64,000 nt of DNA from Microbacterium sp. No. 7 (GTDB lineage: Bacteria; Actinomycetota; Actinomycetes; Actinomycetales; Microbacteriaceae): positions 2,170,001 through 2,234,000 of the forward strand of contig NZ_CP012697.1 in NCBI RefSeq assembly GCF_001314225.1. Direction: 5' to 3'. The notes beneath the pieces are model-generated. The model had not been told where the DNA came from. It worked only from the letters and a program-made list of their open reading frames with translations, and made no database searches. A program made the position numbers and the translations under genes. Positions 42,629-56,209 of this stretch are shown here, one piece after another (positions within the stretch are counted from its first letter, which is position 1; each line of letters begins with the position of its first letter).

Positions 42629-42979
42629 GTGATCGAGATGGATGCCGAAGCCTTCGAAGACCTCGTCGCCAACGAGCTGGAGCTCCTGCCCGCCGCGATG
42701 CTCGACGGGCTCGAGAACGTCGTCTTCGTCGTCGAAGACCGCCCGGAGGACGGCAGCCTCGATCTGCTGGGCCTCTACGACGGGCTCGCCCTCACCGAGC
42801 GCGACCGGTACGGCTTCGGCGACCTCCCGGATCGCATCATCGTCTACCGCGAGCCGCACCTGCACGCCTGCGACGACGCCGCGGAGCTGCGGGACGAGGT
42901 GCACACGACGCTCGTGCACGAGATCGCGCACTTCTACGGCATCGACGACGAGCGCCTGCACGAGCTGGGCTGGGCATGA
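42629..42979 (+). CDS. Zincin-like metallopeptidase family protein (DUF1025)
   Basis: A 116-residue protein with the zinc motif TLVHEIAHFYGIDDERLHEL (HEXXH). The preceding sequence LYDGLALTERDRYGFGDLPD then RIIVYREP is typical of the family. The GTG at 42629 has AGGAG 8 nt upstream; an ATG at 42638 is possible. It overlaps clpS by ATGA. Its association with clpS and DUF2017 is conserved in Actinobacteria; a role in proteolysis is likely but the substrate is unknown. Confidence 0.87.
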   Translation: MIEMDAEAFEDLVANELELLPAAMLDGLENVVFVVEDRPEDGSLDLLGLYDGLALTERDRYGFGDLPDRIIVYREPHLHACDDAAELRDEVHTTLVHEIAHFYGIDDERLHELGWA

Positions 42980-43269
42980 TCGCATCCGTGATTCCCGTGG
43001 AGCGCGTCGCGCGCGAGCTGACCGCCGTCGACTCCGCGCCGTGGCAGACGGTCGTGTGGGACGATCCGGTCAACCTCATGAACTACGTGACCCACGTCTT
43101 CCAGCAGTACTTCGGCTACACCCGCGAGCACGCGGAGCGGCTCATGCTCACGGTGCATCACGAGGGGCACGCGGTGGTGGCCGAGGGCGCGCGCGAGCAG
43201 ATGGAGCTGCACGTGCAGGCGATGCACGACTACGGCCTCTGGGCCACCCTGCGAAAGGCGACCTCATGA
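42976..43269 (+). CDS. clpS: ATP-dependent Clp protease adaptor ClpS
   Basis: Adaptor that delivers N-degron substrates to the ClpAP/ClpCP protease. The 97-residue protein has WQTVVWDDPVNLMNYVTHVF, the conserved substrate-binding region with NLMNYV, and TVHHEGHAVVAEGAREQMEL. Overlaps the zincin gene upstream and the DUF2017 gene downstream by 4 nt each, so the three are one translational unit. Confidence 0.95.
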   Translation: MIASVIPVERVARELTAVDSAPWQTVVWDDPVNLMNYVTHVFQQYFGYTREHAERLMLTVHHEGHAVVAEGAREQMELHVQAMHDYGLWATLRKATS

Positions 43270-43742
43270 CCAGCGTCGAGCTCACCCGGGTCGAGGCGGC
43301 CCACCTCGCCGATCTGGTGCGGCAGTTCACGGATCTGCTCGACACGGCGGTGCCGACCGACGACGCGGCGTTCGCGCGACTCGCTCCCGACGCCTACCCC
43401 GACGACGCGGCGGCCGCGCGGGAGTTCCGCCGCTTCACCGAGATCGAGGCTCTGCAGCGCCGCCGCGCGGCCGCCGAGCGCATGCTCGGCACCCTCCCCG
43501 CCGACCCGGACGACGCGCCCGCGGACGTCCTCGACGCCGACGACGCGCTGCATCCGTTCGTCCTGACGCTCGGAGCGGAGGACGCCGACGCGTGGCTGCG
43601 CACGCTCTCGGCGATCCGGCTCGTCCTCGCGTCGCGACTCGGCATCGAGACGAACGACGAGCACGATCCCGCCGATCCGCGCTTCACCGTGTACGACTGG
43701 CTCGGCTACCGCCTCGACCGCCTCGTCCAGGCGATGAGCTGA
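43266..43742 (+). CDS. DUF2017 family protein
   Basis: A 158-residue acidic protein, typical neighbour of clpS in Actinobacteria. RFTEIEALQRRRAAAERMLG and WLRTLSAIRLVLASRLGIET, then YDWLGYRLDRLVQAM, are the conserved helices. Its function is not known, but the constant linkage suggests a role with ClpS. Start at the ATG at 43266, overlapping clpS. Confidence 0.9.
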   Translation: MTSVELTRVEAAHLADLVRQFTDLLDTAVPTDDAAFARLAPDAYPDDAAAAREFRRFTEIEALQRRRAAAERMLGTLPADPDDAPADVLDADDALHPFVLTLGAEDADAWLRTLSAIRLVLASRLGIETNDEHDPADPRFTVYDWLGYRLDRLVQAMS

Positions 43743-43776
43743 CGGCGCGCTGCCGGCAGGACGGGATGCCGTCGGT

Positions 43777-44349
43777 CTACGGGACCTCGAACACCAGATG
43801 CGCGAGCGAGCGGGGGTCGTTCCTCGCGATGTGCTCACGCTCCTGCGCGGCCCAGCGGTCCCAGTAGGGCCGGTATCCATCGCCGTCGCGCGCGAACGCG
43901 CGCTCCTGACGCGACGAGGCGGGCGAGTCCAGCCACACCGACACGTCGGCGACGGCCGCCGCGGCCGGCGTCAGCGCCCCGGACCCCTCGACGATGAGCG
44001 GCAGGTCCGGCGTCACGACGTGCGTCTCCGCCCACCGGTGCTCGTTCCAGTCCCAGCGGCGCCAGCGGCCCTCTCGCCGCTCGTGGTGCGGGATCATCAC
44101 GCCGTCCGCCATCATGCGCGCCCCGTCGGCGAGCCCGTCCCAGTCGGGGCATGCCGCGTCGAGCGCGATCAGCTGCACGCCGCGCACGTCCCGCCAGCGG
44201 AACACGAGCCGCTGCGCCAGGGACGACTTGCCCGCTCCCGAGCATCCGTCGATGACGACGAGCGCCGCGCCCGTCGGCGCCCGGTCGACCGCGTCGAGGA
44301 TCGCCGTCGCGGCGTGTTCGAGGACGTCCGCCGGTTCAGCGGAAGGCAC
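43777..44349 (-). CDS. P-loop NTPase, uridine-kinase-like
   Basis: A 190-residue protein with Walker A LVVIDGCSGAGKSSLAQRLV, a central LIVEGSGALTPAAAAVADVS strand and VWLDSPASSRQERAFARDGD, the arrangement of nucleoside kinase-like proteins. DWNEHRWAETHVVTPDLP is the family substrate loop. The substrate is not clear. Its ATG at 44349 lies inside the 3' end of the GerW-like gene (14-nt overlap), so they are probably co-transcribed. Confidence 0.85.
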   Translation of the reverse strand: MPSAEPADVLEHAATAILDAVDRAPTGAALVVIDGCSGAGKSSLAQRLVFRWRDVRGVQLIALDAACPDWDGLADGARMMADGVMIPHHERREGRWRRWDWNEHRWAETHVVTPDLPLIVEGSGALTPAAAAVADVSVWLDSPASSRQERAFARDGDGYRPYWDRWAAQEREHIARNDPRSLAHLVFEVP

Positions 44350-44656
44350 GGATGATCGACCGGAGCGCGCGACCGGCGACCCAGACGAACGGGATCGCGA
44401 CGGCGACCAGGGAGATCAGGTTCGGCTCGAAGCGCAGGTCGTCGCCGCGGCGGATGTAGGCGCCGATCGGCACCGCGAGGCCGCCCCCGCCCCCTCCGTT
44501 GCTGCCGTCTTCCGCCGACTCGCCGCCGCCGAAGCCGCTCCAGGAGAGCGCGACGGGAACGAAGCGGACGCCGTCGACGTCCTGCTGCTCGCCGTAGACG
44601 CTCTTCACGCCGAGCGAGGCGGCCTGCTTGCCGAGTTCATTCACGAGGTTGGCCAT
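44336..44656 (-). CDS. GerW/YtfJ-family protein
   Basis: A 106-residue protein. SVYGEQQDVDGVRFVPVALS and WSGFGGGES, then a Gly-rich loop GSNGGGGGGLAVPIGAYIRR, are the GerW (sporulation protein YtfJ) pattern. A C-terminal hydrophobic helix (LISLVAVAIPFVWVAGRALR) suggests membrane anchoring. Bacillus GerW is needed for spore germination, but this host is not expected to sporulate, so the role is different and unknown. Confidence 0.8.
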   Translation of the reverse strand: MANLVNELGKQAASLGVKSVYGEQQDVDGVRFVPVALSWSGFGGGESAEDGSNGGGGGGLAVPIGAYIRRGDDLRFEPNLISLVAVAIPFVWVAGRALRSIIRAFR

Positions 44657-44695
44657 GCTCTCACCGTACAGCGCGCGAGGGCGCGACGCGCGGGG

Positions 44696-45946
44696 TCAAT
44701 CGGGCAGCCGCGGGTTCGTCGGGAGCGCGTTCACGTCGCGCCGCGGGCCGAGGACGCTCGCCCGGGTCACCGCGCCGCGGCCGAACCGCGCCCGCGCGTC
44801 GTCGAGAGCCTCGTCGATGCGGCGCCAGTCGGCGTCGTCGTCCCACAGGGTCAGGGCGCCCGCGGCGGGTCGCAGCCGCTCGCCCCGCACGCCGATGAGC
44901 CGCACGGGCTGCACGAGATCGATCTGCTGGAACAGGTCGATCGCGACGTCGCCGATCCGCTGGCCCACGTTGGTCGGCTCGGCGAGGGTGTGCGCCCGCG
45001 ACAGGGTCGTGAAGTCGGCGAAGCGCAGTTTCAGCGCGACCGTGGTCGCCTCCCAGCCGTGGTCGCGCAGCCGGGCGGCGACGCGATCGGCGAGGCGGCG
45101 CAGCTCGGAGCGCAGCACCGCGGGGTCGGCGACGTCCTCGCGGAAGGTCTCCTCGTGCCCCACGCTCTTCTCGACCCGTCGGGTCTCGACGTCGCGCGGG
45201 TCCACGCCGTGCGCGAGCTGCCATACGCGCTCCCCCGCCGCCGCGCCGAGCGTGCGGTCGAGCACGGCGCGCGGGGTCGCGAGGATGTCGGCGACGGTGC
45301 GGATGCCGCGGGCCTCGAGCGACTGGGCCGACTTCGGGCCGATCCCCCAGATCGCGCCGACGGGACGCGCGGCCAGGAAGGCGGCGGTCTCGGGGCCGCT
45401 GACGATGAGCAGCCCATCGGGCTTGCAGAGCGTGGAGGCGATCTTGGCGACGTGCTTGGTCGCCGCGACGCCGATGCTGCACGTGAGCCCCGTGCGCTCC
45501 TTCACCGTCGCGCGCACGCGGCGGGCGATCTGTCCCGGACTCCCCCACAGCCTCCGTGCCCCGGCGACGTCGAGGAACGCCTCGTCGATCGAGAGCGGCT
45601 CGACGAGCGGCGTCACCTCGTGGAAGATCGCCATGACCTCGCGCGACAGTGTCGCGTACCGCTCGAAGTGCGGCGGCACCACGATCGCGTGCGGGCAGAG
45701 CCGCAGGGCCTGGCCGATCGCCATCGCCGATCGCACGCCGAACCGCCGCGCCTCGTACGAGGCGCTCGACACGACGCCGCGGCCCTCCAGCCCGCCGACG
45801 ATCAGCGGCCTGCCGGCGAGCGACGGGTCGTCGAGCACCTCGACCGCCGCATAGAACGCATCCATGTCGACATGCAGAATGCGCGTCTCGGTGTCGTCCG
45901 CCCCCTCCGGCGACACGACCCGCCCCCGCCCATCCCCACGTCCCAT
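44696..45946 (-). CDS. dinB: DNA polymerase IV (Y-family)
   Basis: Error-prone translesion polymerase of 416 residues. ILHVDMDAFYAAVEVLDDPS carries the first catalytic Asp and the steric-gate Phe-Tyr (DAFYAAVE). EPLSIDEAFLDVAGARRLWG holds the catalytic Asp-Glu pair, and LTCSIGVAATKHVAKIASTL follows. The little-finger domain begins near RRVEKSVGHEETFREDVADP. The C-terminus lacks an obvious QxxLF clamp motif. The ATG at 45946 is preferred to an upstream ATG at 45997, which would add an unusual Gly-rich leader. It is separated from gatB by a large palindrome. Confidence 0.93.
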   Translation of the reverse strand: MGRGDGRGRVVSPEGADDTETRILHVDMDAFYAAVEVLDDPSLAGRPLIVGGLEGRGVVSSASYEARRFGVRSAMAIGQALRLCPHAIVVPPHFERYATLSREVMAIFHEVTPLVEPLSIDEAFLDVAGARRLWGSPGQIARRVRATVKERTGLTCSIGVAATKHVAKIASTLCKPDGLLIVSGPETAAFLAARPVGAIWGIGPKSAQSLEARGIRTVADILATPRAVLDRTLGAAAGERVWQLAHGVDPRDVETRRVEKSVGHEETFREDVADPAVLRSELRRLADRVAARLRDHGWEATTVALKLRFADFTTLSRAHTLAEPTNVGQRIGDVAIDLFQQIDLVQPVRLIGVRGERLRPAAGALTLWDDDADWRRIDEALDDARARFGRGAVTRASVLGPRRDVNALPTNPRLPD

Positions 45947-46008
45947 AGCCCCATTCTCACCCCGACCCCCGACACTCCCACCACGCTCCCTCTCCACCCC
46001 TCAACACA

Positions 46009-46073
46009 GTGAGACTGCACGGGTGCGACGAGACTGCCATCCTGACGTGCAGTCTCGTCGCACCCGTGCAGTC
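46009..46073. repeat. Palindrome with 27-bp perfect arms between gatB and dinB
   Basis: Positions 46009-46035 are the exact reverse complement of 46047-46073, with an 11-nt loop. Each arm itself contains a repeat of GAGACTGC (start and end of the arm), separated by CGGGTGCGAC. It sits 34 nt after the gatB stop and 62 nt before the dinB start. This is much longer than a usual terminator and resembles REP/BIME-like elements. Confidence 0.75.
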
Positions 46074-46107
46074 TCGCGGGGAAGCGGGAATGTGAACAGC
46101 GGGGCGG

Positions 46108-47621
<1,514 letters not shown>

Positions 47622-47622
<1 letters not shown>

Positions 47623-49133
47623 CAGCGGTTCCCTCCGAGCAGCGGGGCACGATCGAGCAGCGGTCCGCCCCATTCGTCGACGAGCAGCGCCTCCAGCGCG
47701 GCGCCGACGCGGTAGAGGCGCGCGTCCTCGCGCGCGGGCGCGATGAACTGGATGCCGACGGGCAGGCCGTCGTCGTCGGCGAGCCCCGACGGCAGCGAGA
47801 TGCCGGGCACGCCCGCGAGGTTCACGGGGATCGTCGTGATGTCGTTGAGGTACATCTGCAGCGGGTCGTCGACCTTCTCGCCGAGGCGGAACGCCGTGGT
47901 GGGCGCCGACGGCGTGGCGATCACGTCGACCTGCGCGAACGCCGACGCGAAGTCGCGCTGGATGAGCGTGCGCACCTTCTGCGCGCTGCCGTAGTACGCG
48001 TCGTAGTAGCCGGCCGACAGCGCGTACGTGCCGAGGATGATGCGACGCTTGACCTCGTCGCCGAAGCCGGCGTCGCGCGTCGCGGCCATGACGTCCTCGA
48101 CCGTGCCGCCGGGCACGTCGACGCGCAGGCCGAAGCGCACGGAGTCGAACTTCGCGAGGTTGCTCGACGCCTCGGCGGGCAGGATCAGGTAGTAGGCGGC
48201 GACGCCGTACTCGACGTGCGGCGTCGAGATCTCGACGATCTCGGCCCCCTGCGCCTCGAGCTTCGCGAGCGCGGCGTGGAAGGACGCCGCGACGCCGGGC
48301 TGGAAGCCGCTGTCGGGCAGCTCCCGGATGACGCCGACGCGAAGCCCCGTGAGCACCTCGCCGGTCGCGCCCTCGCGCGCCGCGGCCGCGAACGACGGCC
48401 ACTGCTCGTCGAGCGACGTCGCGTCGTGCGGGTCGTGCCCGGCGATGACGTCGTGCAGCAGCGCGGAGTCGAGCACGGTGCGCGAGACGGGACCGACCTG
48501 GTCGAGGCTGGATGCCAGCGCGATCGCCCCGTACCGGCTGACGCCGCCGTAGGTGGGCTTGAGGCCGACGGTGCCCGTGACGTGGGCGGGCTGGCGGATC
48601 GAGCCGCCCGTGTCGGAGCCGAGCGCGATCGGCGCCTCGAACGCGGCGACCGCGGCGGCGGAGCCGCCGCCCGAGCCGCCGGGGATGCGGTCGAGGTCCC
48701 AGGGGTTGCGGGTGGGGCCGTAGGCGGAGTGCTCGGTCGACGAGCCCATCGCGAACTCGTCCATGTTCGTCTTGCCGAGCGGCACGAGGCCGGCGGCGCG
48801 GGAGCGCGCGACGACCGTGGCGTCGTACGGCGACATGAAGCCCTCGAGGATCTTCGACCCGCTCGTCGACGGCATGTCGGTCGTCACCAGCACGTCCTTG
48901 ATCGCGAGCGGCACGCCCGCAAGCTCGCCCAGCCGCTCGCCCGCCGCACGACGGCGGTCGATGTCGGCGGCGACGTCGAGCGCGTGGTCGCTCACGTGCA
49001 GGTAGGCGTGCACGTCGGCGTCGACGGCCGCGATGCGGTCGAGGTGCGCGCGCGTCGCCTCCACGCTGGAGACCTCGCCGGAGGCGAGGCGGGCCGCGAG
49101 GTCGGCGGCGGTCAGGCGGGTGAGATCGGTCAC
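47622..49133 (-). CDS. gatA: Asp-tRNA(Asn)/Glu-tRNA(Gln) amidotransferase subunit A
   Basis: Glutaminase and amidase subunit of GatCAB, 503 residues. The Ser-cisSer-Lys triad is visible: Lys in [20 protein letters not shown], cis-Ser and nucleophile in [20 protein letters not shown] and [20 protein letters not shown]. The ATG at 49133 overlaps gatC by ATGA. Middle gene of gatCAB. Confidence 0.97.
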
Positions 49134-49429
49134 TGTTCTTCTCCGAGGATCGCGGTGACGCGGAAGCGGCCGTCGGCGGCGTCCGGCGCGTTCTGCAGCA
49201 CCTGCTCGACGGAGAGCATGTCTCCGGGCTCGTCGGCGCGGAAGACGTTCTCCAGCGGGATCGGGTGGCTCGTCGCCGGCACGTCCGGGGTGGCCACCTG
49301 CGAGACCTTCGCGATGTTGTCGACGATCGCGGAGAGCTGGCCGGTCAAGCGCTCCACCTCTTCGTCGTCCAGCTGGATCCGGGCGAGCACGCCGAGATGG
49401 CGCACGAGATCGGGGGTGATTTCAGACAC
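49130..49429 (-). CDS. gatC: Asp-tRNA(Asn)/Glu-tRNA(Gln) amidotransferase subunit C
   Basis: Small stabilising subunit of GatCAB, 99 residues. [20 protein letters not shown] and [20 protein letters not shown], then [15 protein letters not shown], are the family blocks. It is first of gatCAB and divergent from the acyl-CoA ligase gene with 118 bp between starts. Confidence 0.96.
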   Translation of the reverse strand: MSEITPDLVRHLGVLARIQLDDEEVERLTGQLSAIVDNIAKVSQVATPDVPATSHPIPLENVFRADEPGDMLSVEQVLQNAPDAADGRFRVTAILGEEQ

Positions 49430-49547
49430 CCGAACAGTCTAGTTCGGTCGCCCTGCGACCCCCGCGCGGGGGCGCTGCCGCAGCGACGGCGGCGCCCCGT
49501 CGCCGTGCGACCGCCACGCGCGCGGAGCCGCGCCATAGGCTGGACGG

Positions 49548-51251
49548 GTGACGACCTACGACCCGCCGCGGCCCTGGACGCGCAGCTACGCCGACGGGGT
49601 TCCCGCCGACCCGCCGCCAGTCTCGGGCAACCTGCTCGATCTCGTCGAGGCATCCGCCCGCGACCATCCCGACGCGCCCGCGCTCGAGTTCTTCGGGCGC
49701 ACGACGACGTACCGCCAGCTGGTCGAGCAGATCGAGCGCGTCGCCGTCGGCCTGCGCAACCTCGGCGTGCGCAAGGGCGACCGGGTCGCGATCGTGCTGC
49801 CCAACTGCCCGCAGCACATCGTCGCGTTCTACGCGATCCTCCGGCTCGGCGCGATCGCCGTCGAGCACAACCCGCTCTACACGCCCCGCGAGCTCCGCAC
49901 GCAGTTCGAGGATCACGGAGCGCGCGTCGCGATCGTCTGGAGCAAGGTCGTCCGCGAGATCCAGGCGTTTCCGGCCGACCTCGCCGTGCACAAGCTGATC
50001 TCGGTGGACGTGACCCGCGCCCTGCCGCTGTCGAAGCGCCTCGCGCTGCGCCTGCCGGTGGCCAAGGCCCGGGAGGCGCGCGACGCGCTGACGACCCGCG
50101 TGCGCGGCGCCATCTCGTGGGATCTGCTGCTCGAGTCGTCGGTCATGCCGCCGGGCGTCCCGGCACCCGCCACCGACGACGTCGCGATCATCCAGTACAC
50201 GAGCGGCACGACCGGCACGCCGAAGGGCGCCGTGCTCACCCACCGCAATCTCCTCGCCAACGCCCGCCAGGCGCAGTGCTGGGTGCCCTCCATCACGCGC
50301 GGCGAGGGATGCGTCGTCTACGCCGTGCTGCCCATGTTCCACGCGTACGGGCTCACGCTGTGCCTGACCTTCGCGATGTCGATGGGCGCCCGCCTCGTGC
50401 TGTTCCCGCGGTTCGATCCCGACCTGGTGCTCGAGGTGACGAAGCGGCATCCGGCGACGTTCCTCCCGCTCGTGCCGCCGATCGCCGAGCGGCTGCTCGC
50501 GGCGTCCGTCGCGCAGGGCGTGTCGCTGCGCGGCACGGGCATCGCGATCTCCGGCGCGATGGCGCTCCCGCACGACCTCGTGGTGCCGTTCGAGGAGGCC
50601 ACCGGCGGCTTCCTCGTCGAGGGCTACGGACTCTCGGAGTGCTCGCCCGTGCTCATGGCGAACCCGGTCGCCGCGGGCCGCAAGGCCGGCACGATCGGCC
50701 TTCCCCTGCCCGGCACGGAGTGCCGCGTCGTCGACCCCGACGACCCGCGCCGCGATGTCCCGCCGGGCGAGCGCGGCGAGCTGATCGTGCGCGGACCTCA
50801 GGTGTTCCAGGGCTACTTCGGCAGGCCCGAGGAGACGGAGGCCGTGTTCGTCGACGGCTGGTTCCGCACGGGCGACATCGTCACGATCGACGACGACGGG
50901 TTCGTGCGCATCGTCGACCGCATCAAGGAGCTCATCATCACCGGCGGCTTCAACGTCGCGCCCACGGAGGTCGAGCACGCCCTCCGTCAGCACCCGGGCG
51001 TCGCGGATGCCGCGGTCGTCGGCCTGCCCGACGATCACAGCGGCGAGCGGGTCGTCGCGGCGGTCGTCCTCGCCGAGGACGGCGAGGACACCGAGGTCGA
51101 CGACATCCGCGAGTTCGCACGCGGCATCCTCACCCCCTACAAGGTGCCGCGCCGCGTCTACGTCGTCGACGAGCTGCCGCGCTCGCTCATCGGCAAGGTC
51201 CTGCGCCGCCAGGTGCGCGACCGCCTGCTCGCCCTCTCCTCGGGCGAGTGA
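49548..51251 (+). CDS. Long-chain fatty acid-CoA ligase (AMP-forming)
   Basis: Adenylates fatty acids and transfers them to CoA. The 567-residue protein has the AMP-binding motif IIQYTSGTTGTPKGAVLTHR, then EGYGLSECSPVLMANPVAAG, DGWFRTGDIVTIDDDGFVRI with the hinge DRIKELIITGGFNVAPTEVE, and the catalytic Lys in LPRSLIGKVLRRQVRD. It starts at the GTG at 49548. The stop overlaps the next gene by GTGA. Chain-length preference cannot be read off. Confidence 0.94.
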   Translation: MTTYDPPRPWTRSYADGVPADPPPVSGNLLDLVEASARDHPDAPALEFFGRTTTYRQLVEQIERVAVGLRNLGVRKGDRVAIVLPNCPQHIVAFYAILRLGAIAVEHNPLYTPRELRTQFEDHGARVAIVWSKVVREIQAFPADLAVHKLISVDVTRALPLSKRLALRLPVAKAREARDALTTRVRGAISWDLLLESSVMPPGVPAPATDDVAIIQYTSGTTGTPKGAVLTHRNLLANARQAQCWVPSITRGEGCVVYAVLPMFHAYGLTLCLTFAMSMGARLVLFPRFDPDLVLEVTKRHPATFLPLVPPIAERLLAASVAQGVSLRGTGIAISGAMALPHDLVVPFEEATGGFLVEGYGLSECSPVLMANPVAAGRKAGTIGLPLPGTECRVVDPDDPRRDVPPGERGELIVRGPQVFQGYFGRPEETEAVFVDGWFRTGDIVTIDDDGFVRIVDRIKELIITGGFNVAPTEVEHALRQHPGVADAAVVGLPDDHSGERVVAAVVLAEDGEDTEVDDIREFARGILTPYKVPRRVYVVDELPRSLIGKVLRRQVRDRLLALSSGE

Positions 51252-52600
51252 GCGGACGGCATGAGCGCGTGATGGGCTTCCCCGATCCGCCGCCGCGGTC
51301 GGAGGCGGTCACCCGGACCGTGCCGCCGCACGCCGCCCGCCCCGTCCCCATCGCACGCGCGGAGAGCCCCCGTATCGGCGCGCTGCGCGACCGGCTGGGC
51401 TCCGGACGGGATGCGGACGCGCTCGCCGCGTTCTGGGACGAGGTCGCGGCCGCCGGCACGCCGCTCATCGAGGACGACGACGGACACGCGTGCACCTACA
51501 CCTTCGTGCACCGCGGCACCCCCGGCACCCGTCGCGTCGCGCTCATCGCGAACAAGATGGCCGACGCGCTGACGATGGAGCACGCCCTCTTCGCGCAGGT
51601 CCCGGGCACGGACGTCTGGTGGCTGAGCATGCGGCTCGGCACGTCGTGGCGCGGCAGCTACGCGATCGCCGTCCTCGACGACACGCCGCATGCCGTCTCG
51701 GGACCGGCCGCCGAGACGCTGGAGAAGCGGCGCGCGCGATCGCTCGCCGTGTCGGATCCGGGGCATCACGCGCGCATCCACGACTGGTACGAGCTGATGC
51801 ATCGCGCGCGTGCCGATCCGCTGGCCCGCGAGTCGGCACGGCCGGGCGGTCGCCTGTCGTCCGTCGCGTCCGGCCCGCGCGCCCCGCGCGCCGCGGCGCT
51901 GCGACCGGCGGCGGGACCGGGCCGGATCGTGCCCGTCGGCGACGCCCGCCGCTCCGACCTGTGGTGGCACCTTCCCGCCGGACCGGCGCCCGAGGAGTGG
52001 GACGTGCTCGTGCTGCTCGACGGGCAGCGCCGCCTGCGGGAGGGCGAGGTCCTCGACGCGTGGCGTGCGTCCGACGTCGTCCCCCCGTCGATCACGCTGC
52101 TCGTCGGGTCGGGGTCGCTGGAGCAGCGCGTCGCCGACCTCACCTGCTCGCCCGACCTGCTCGCCGATCTGGTGCGCGTGCTCGACGTCCCGGCGTCCGT
52201 CTCACGGGAGCTCTTCGGCGCGCCGCTGACCCGCGACCCGCGACGCACTCGCATCGTCGGCCACAGCCTGGGGGCCCTCACCGCGCTCTACGCCCAGTGC
52301 GCCGCGCCCGAGCGCTTCGGCGTCTCGGTCTGTCAGTCGGGATCGTTCTGGTGGCCCCGCGCCGACGCCGACGGGCGCGCGGAGTGGCTGACCTGGGCGA
52401 TCGCGTCGAGCGGCATCCGCCTCGGAACCGTCGCGCTCGAGGTGGGGCTGCAGGAGTGGGTCCTGCTCGAGCCCACGCGACGGCTGCGCGCCGCGCTCGA
52501 GGGGTCGTGCGAGCGGCTCGTCTACGGCGAGTTCGACGGCGGGCACGACGAGGCTTGCTGGGAGGTGTCGCTGCCGCGGCTGCTGCGGGCGACCCGCTGA
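51248..52600 (+). CDS. Enterochelin esterase-like hydrolase
   Basis: Alpha/beta hydrolase of 450 residues, with an N-terminal domain like that of Fes enterochelin esterases (FVHRGTPGTRRVALIANKMA, VPGTDVWWLSMRLGTSWRGS) and a C-terminal hydrolase domain with the nucleophile elbow RIVGHSLGALTALYAQCAAP and the final His in GEFDGGHDEACWEVSLPR. A role in releasing iron from siderophores is inferred. No siderophore uptake or synthesis gene is nearby. The GTG at 51248 overlaps the ligase stop; the ATG at 51272 is an alternative. Confidence 0.85.
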   Translation: MSGRHERVMGFPDPPPRSEAVTRTVPPHAARPVPIARAESPRIGALRDRLGSGRDADALAAFWDEVAAAGTPLIEDDDGHACTYTFVHRGTPGTRRVALIANKMADALTMEHALFAQVPGTDVWWLSMRLGTSWRGSYAIAVLDDTPHAVSGPAAETLEKRRARSLAVSDPGHHARIHDWYELMHRARADPLARESARPGGRLSSVASGPRAPRAAALRPAAGPGRIVPVGDARRSDLWWHLPAGPAPEEWDVLVLLDGQRRLREGEVLDAWRASDVVPPSITLLVGSGSLEQRVADLTCSPDLLADLVRVLDVPASVSRELFGAPLTRDPRRTRIVGHSLGALTALYAQCAAPERFGVSVCQSGSFWWPRADADGRAEWLTWAIASSGIRLGTVALEVGLQEWVLLEPTRRLRAALEGSCERLVYGEFDGGHDEACWEVSLPRLLRATR

Positions 52601-52609
52601 GACCGAGGC

Positions 52610-55024
<2,415 letters not shown>

Positions 55025-55061
55025 CTACGAGCGACCGCCGACGTCGTCAGGGTGCCCCGCG

Positions 55062-56162
55062 CTACGCCTCGACGGGCACGGCGGACACCGTGCGATCGAT
55101 CGTGAACTGGCCGAGCACGCGCGTGCCCGCGTAGAGCACCGCCGACTGTCCCGGCGCCACCCCGTCGAACGGCGTCGCGGGCACGACGGTCACCCCGGTC
55201 GCCGACACGCGCGCCTGCGCGGGCACCGGCTCGGCGTGCGCCCGGATCTGCACCTCGCAGGCGAACGCGGGCTCGAGCGGGGCGGCGCCGGCCCACGAGA
55301 ACCGCGCGCCCGAGATCTCGCCGATCGCCAGCGCCTCCTTCGGACCGACGACCACGGTGTTGCTGACGGGCCGCACCTCGAGCACGAACCGCGGCTTGCC
55401 GTCGGGCGCCGGCACGCCCAGGTGCAGGCCGCGGCGCTGGCCGACCGTGAAGGCGTGCGCGCCCTCGTGCGCGCCGACGACCGCGCCCGACCGGTCGACG
55501 ATCTCGCCGGGCGCCGTGCCCACCTTCTCGGCGAGCCAGCCGCGCGTGTCGCCGTCGGGGATGAAGCAGATGTCGTGGCTGTCGGGCTTCTGCGCGACCG
55601 TGAGCCCGCGCTCGGCCGCCTCCGCGCGCACGTGCGCCTTCGACGGCGTCGTGCCGAGCGGGAAGTACGTGTGCGCGAGCTGGCCCGCCGTCAGCACCCC
55701 CAGGACGTACGACTGGTCCTTCGCGGCGTCCGACGCGCGATGCAGCTCGCGCCCGCGCGCGCCGTCGACGAGGAGGGCGTAGTGACCCGTGCACACGGCG
55801 TCGAACCCGAGCTCGATCGCGCGCTCGAGCAGGGCGGCGAACTTGATCCTCTCGTTGCAGCGCAGGCACGGGTTGGGCGTGCGGCCGGCCCGGTACTCGG
55901 CGATGAAGTCCGCCACGACGTCGTCGCGGAACCGCTCGGAGAAGTCCCACACGTAGAACGGGATGCCGAGCAGGTCGGCGGCGCGACGGGCGTCGAGCGC
56001 GTCCTCGATCGTGCAGCAGCCGCGGCTCCCCGCCCGCAGCGTGCCGCCCGCGCGCGACAGCGCCAGGTGCACGCCGACGACGTCGTGCCCCGCGTCGACG
56101 GCGCGCGCGGCGGCCACCGCGGAGTCGACCCCGCCGCTCATCGCCGCCAGCACGCGCATCAC
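55062..56162 (-). CDS. mnmA: tRNA 2-thiouridine(34) synthase MnmA
   Basis: Thiolates U34 in tRNA-Glu, -Gln and -Lys. The 366-residue protein begins with the PP-loop [20 protein letters not shown]. The catalytic cysteines appear in [20 protein letters not shown] and [20 protein letters not shown]. The C-terminal beta-barrel ([20 protein letters not shown]) is complete. The sulfur comes from cysteine desulfurase, encoded 47 bp upstream on the same strand. Confidence 0.96.
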   Translation of the reverse strand: MMRVLAAMSGGVDSAVAAARAVDAGHDVVGVHLALSRAGGTLRAGSRGCCTIEDALDARRAADLLGIPFYVWDFSERFRDDVVADFIAEYRAGRTPNPCLRCNERIKFAALLERAIELGFDAVCTGHYALLVDGARGRELHRASDAAKDQSYVLGVLTAGQLAHTYFPLGTTPSKAHVRAEAAERGLTVAQKPDSHDICFIPDGDTRGWLAEKVGTAPGEIVDRSGAVVGAHEGAHAFTVGQRRGLHLGVPAPDGKPRFVLEVRPVSNTVVVGPKEALAIGEISGARFSWAGAAPLEPAFACEVQIRAHAEPVPAQARVSATGVTVVPATPFDGVAPGQSAVLYAGTRVLGQFTIDRTVSAVPVEA

Positions 56163-56209
56163 CCCAGTCTACGAACCCCGCGGGGACACGGCGCGGCGCC
56201 GTCGACCGG

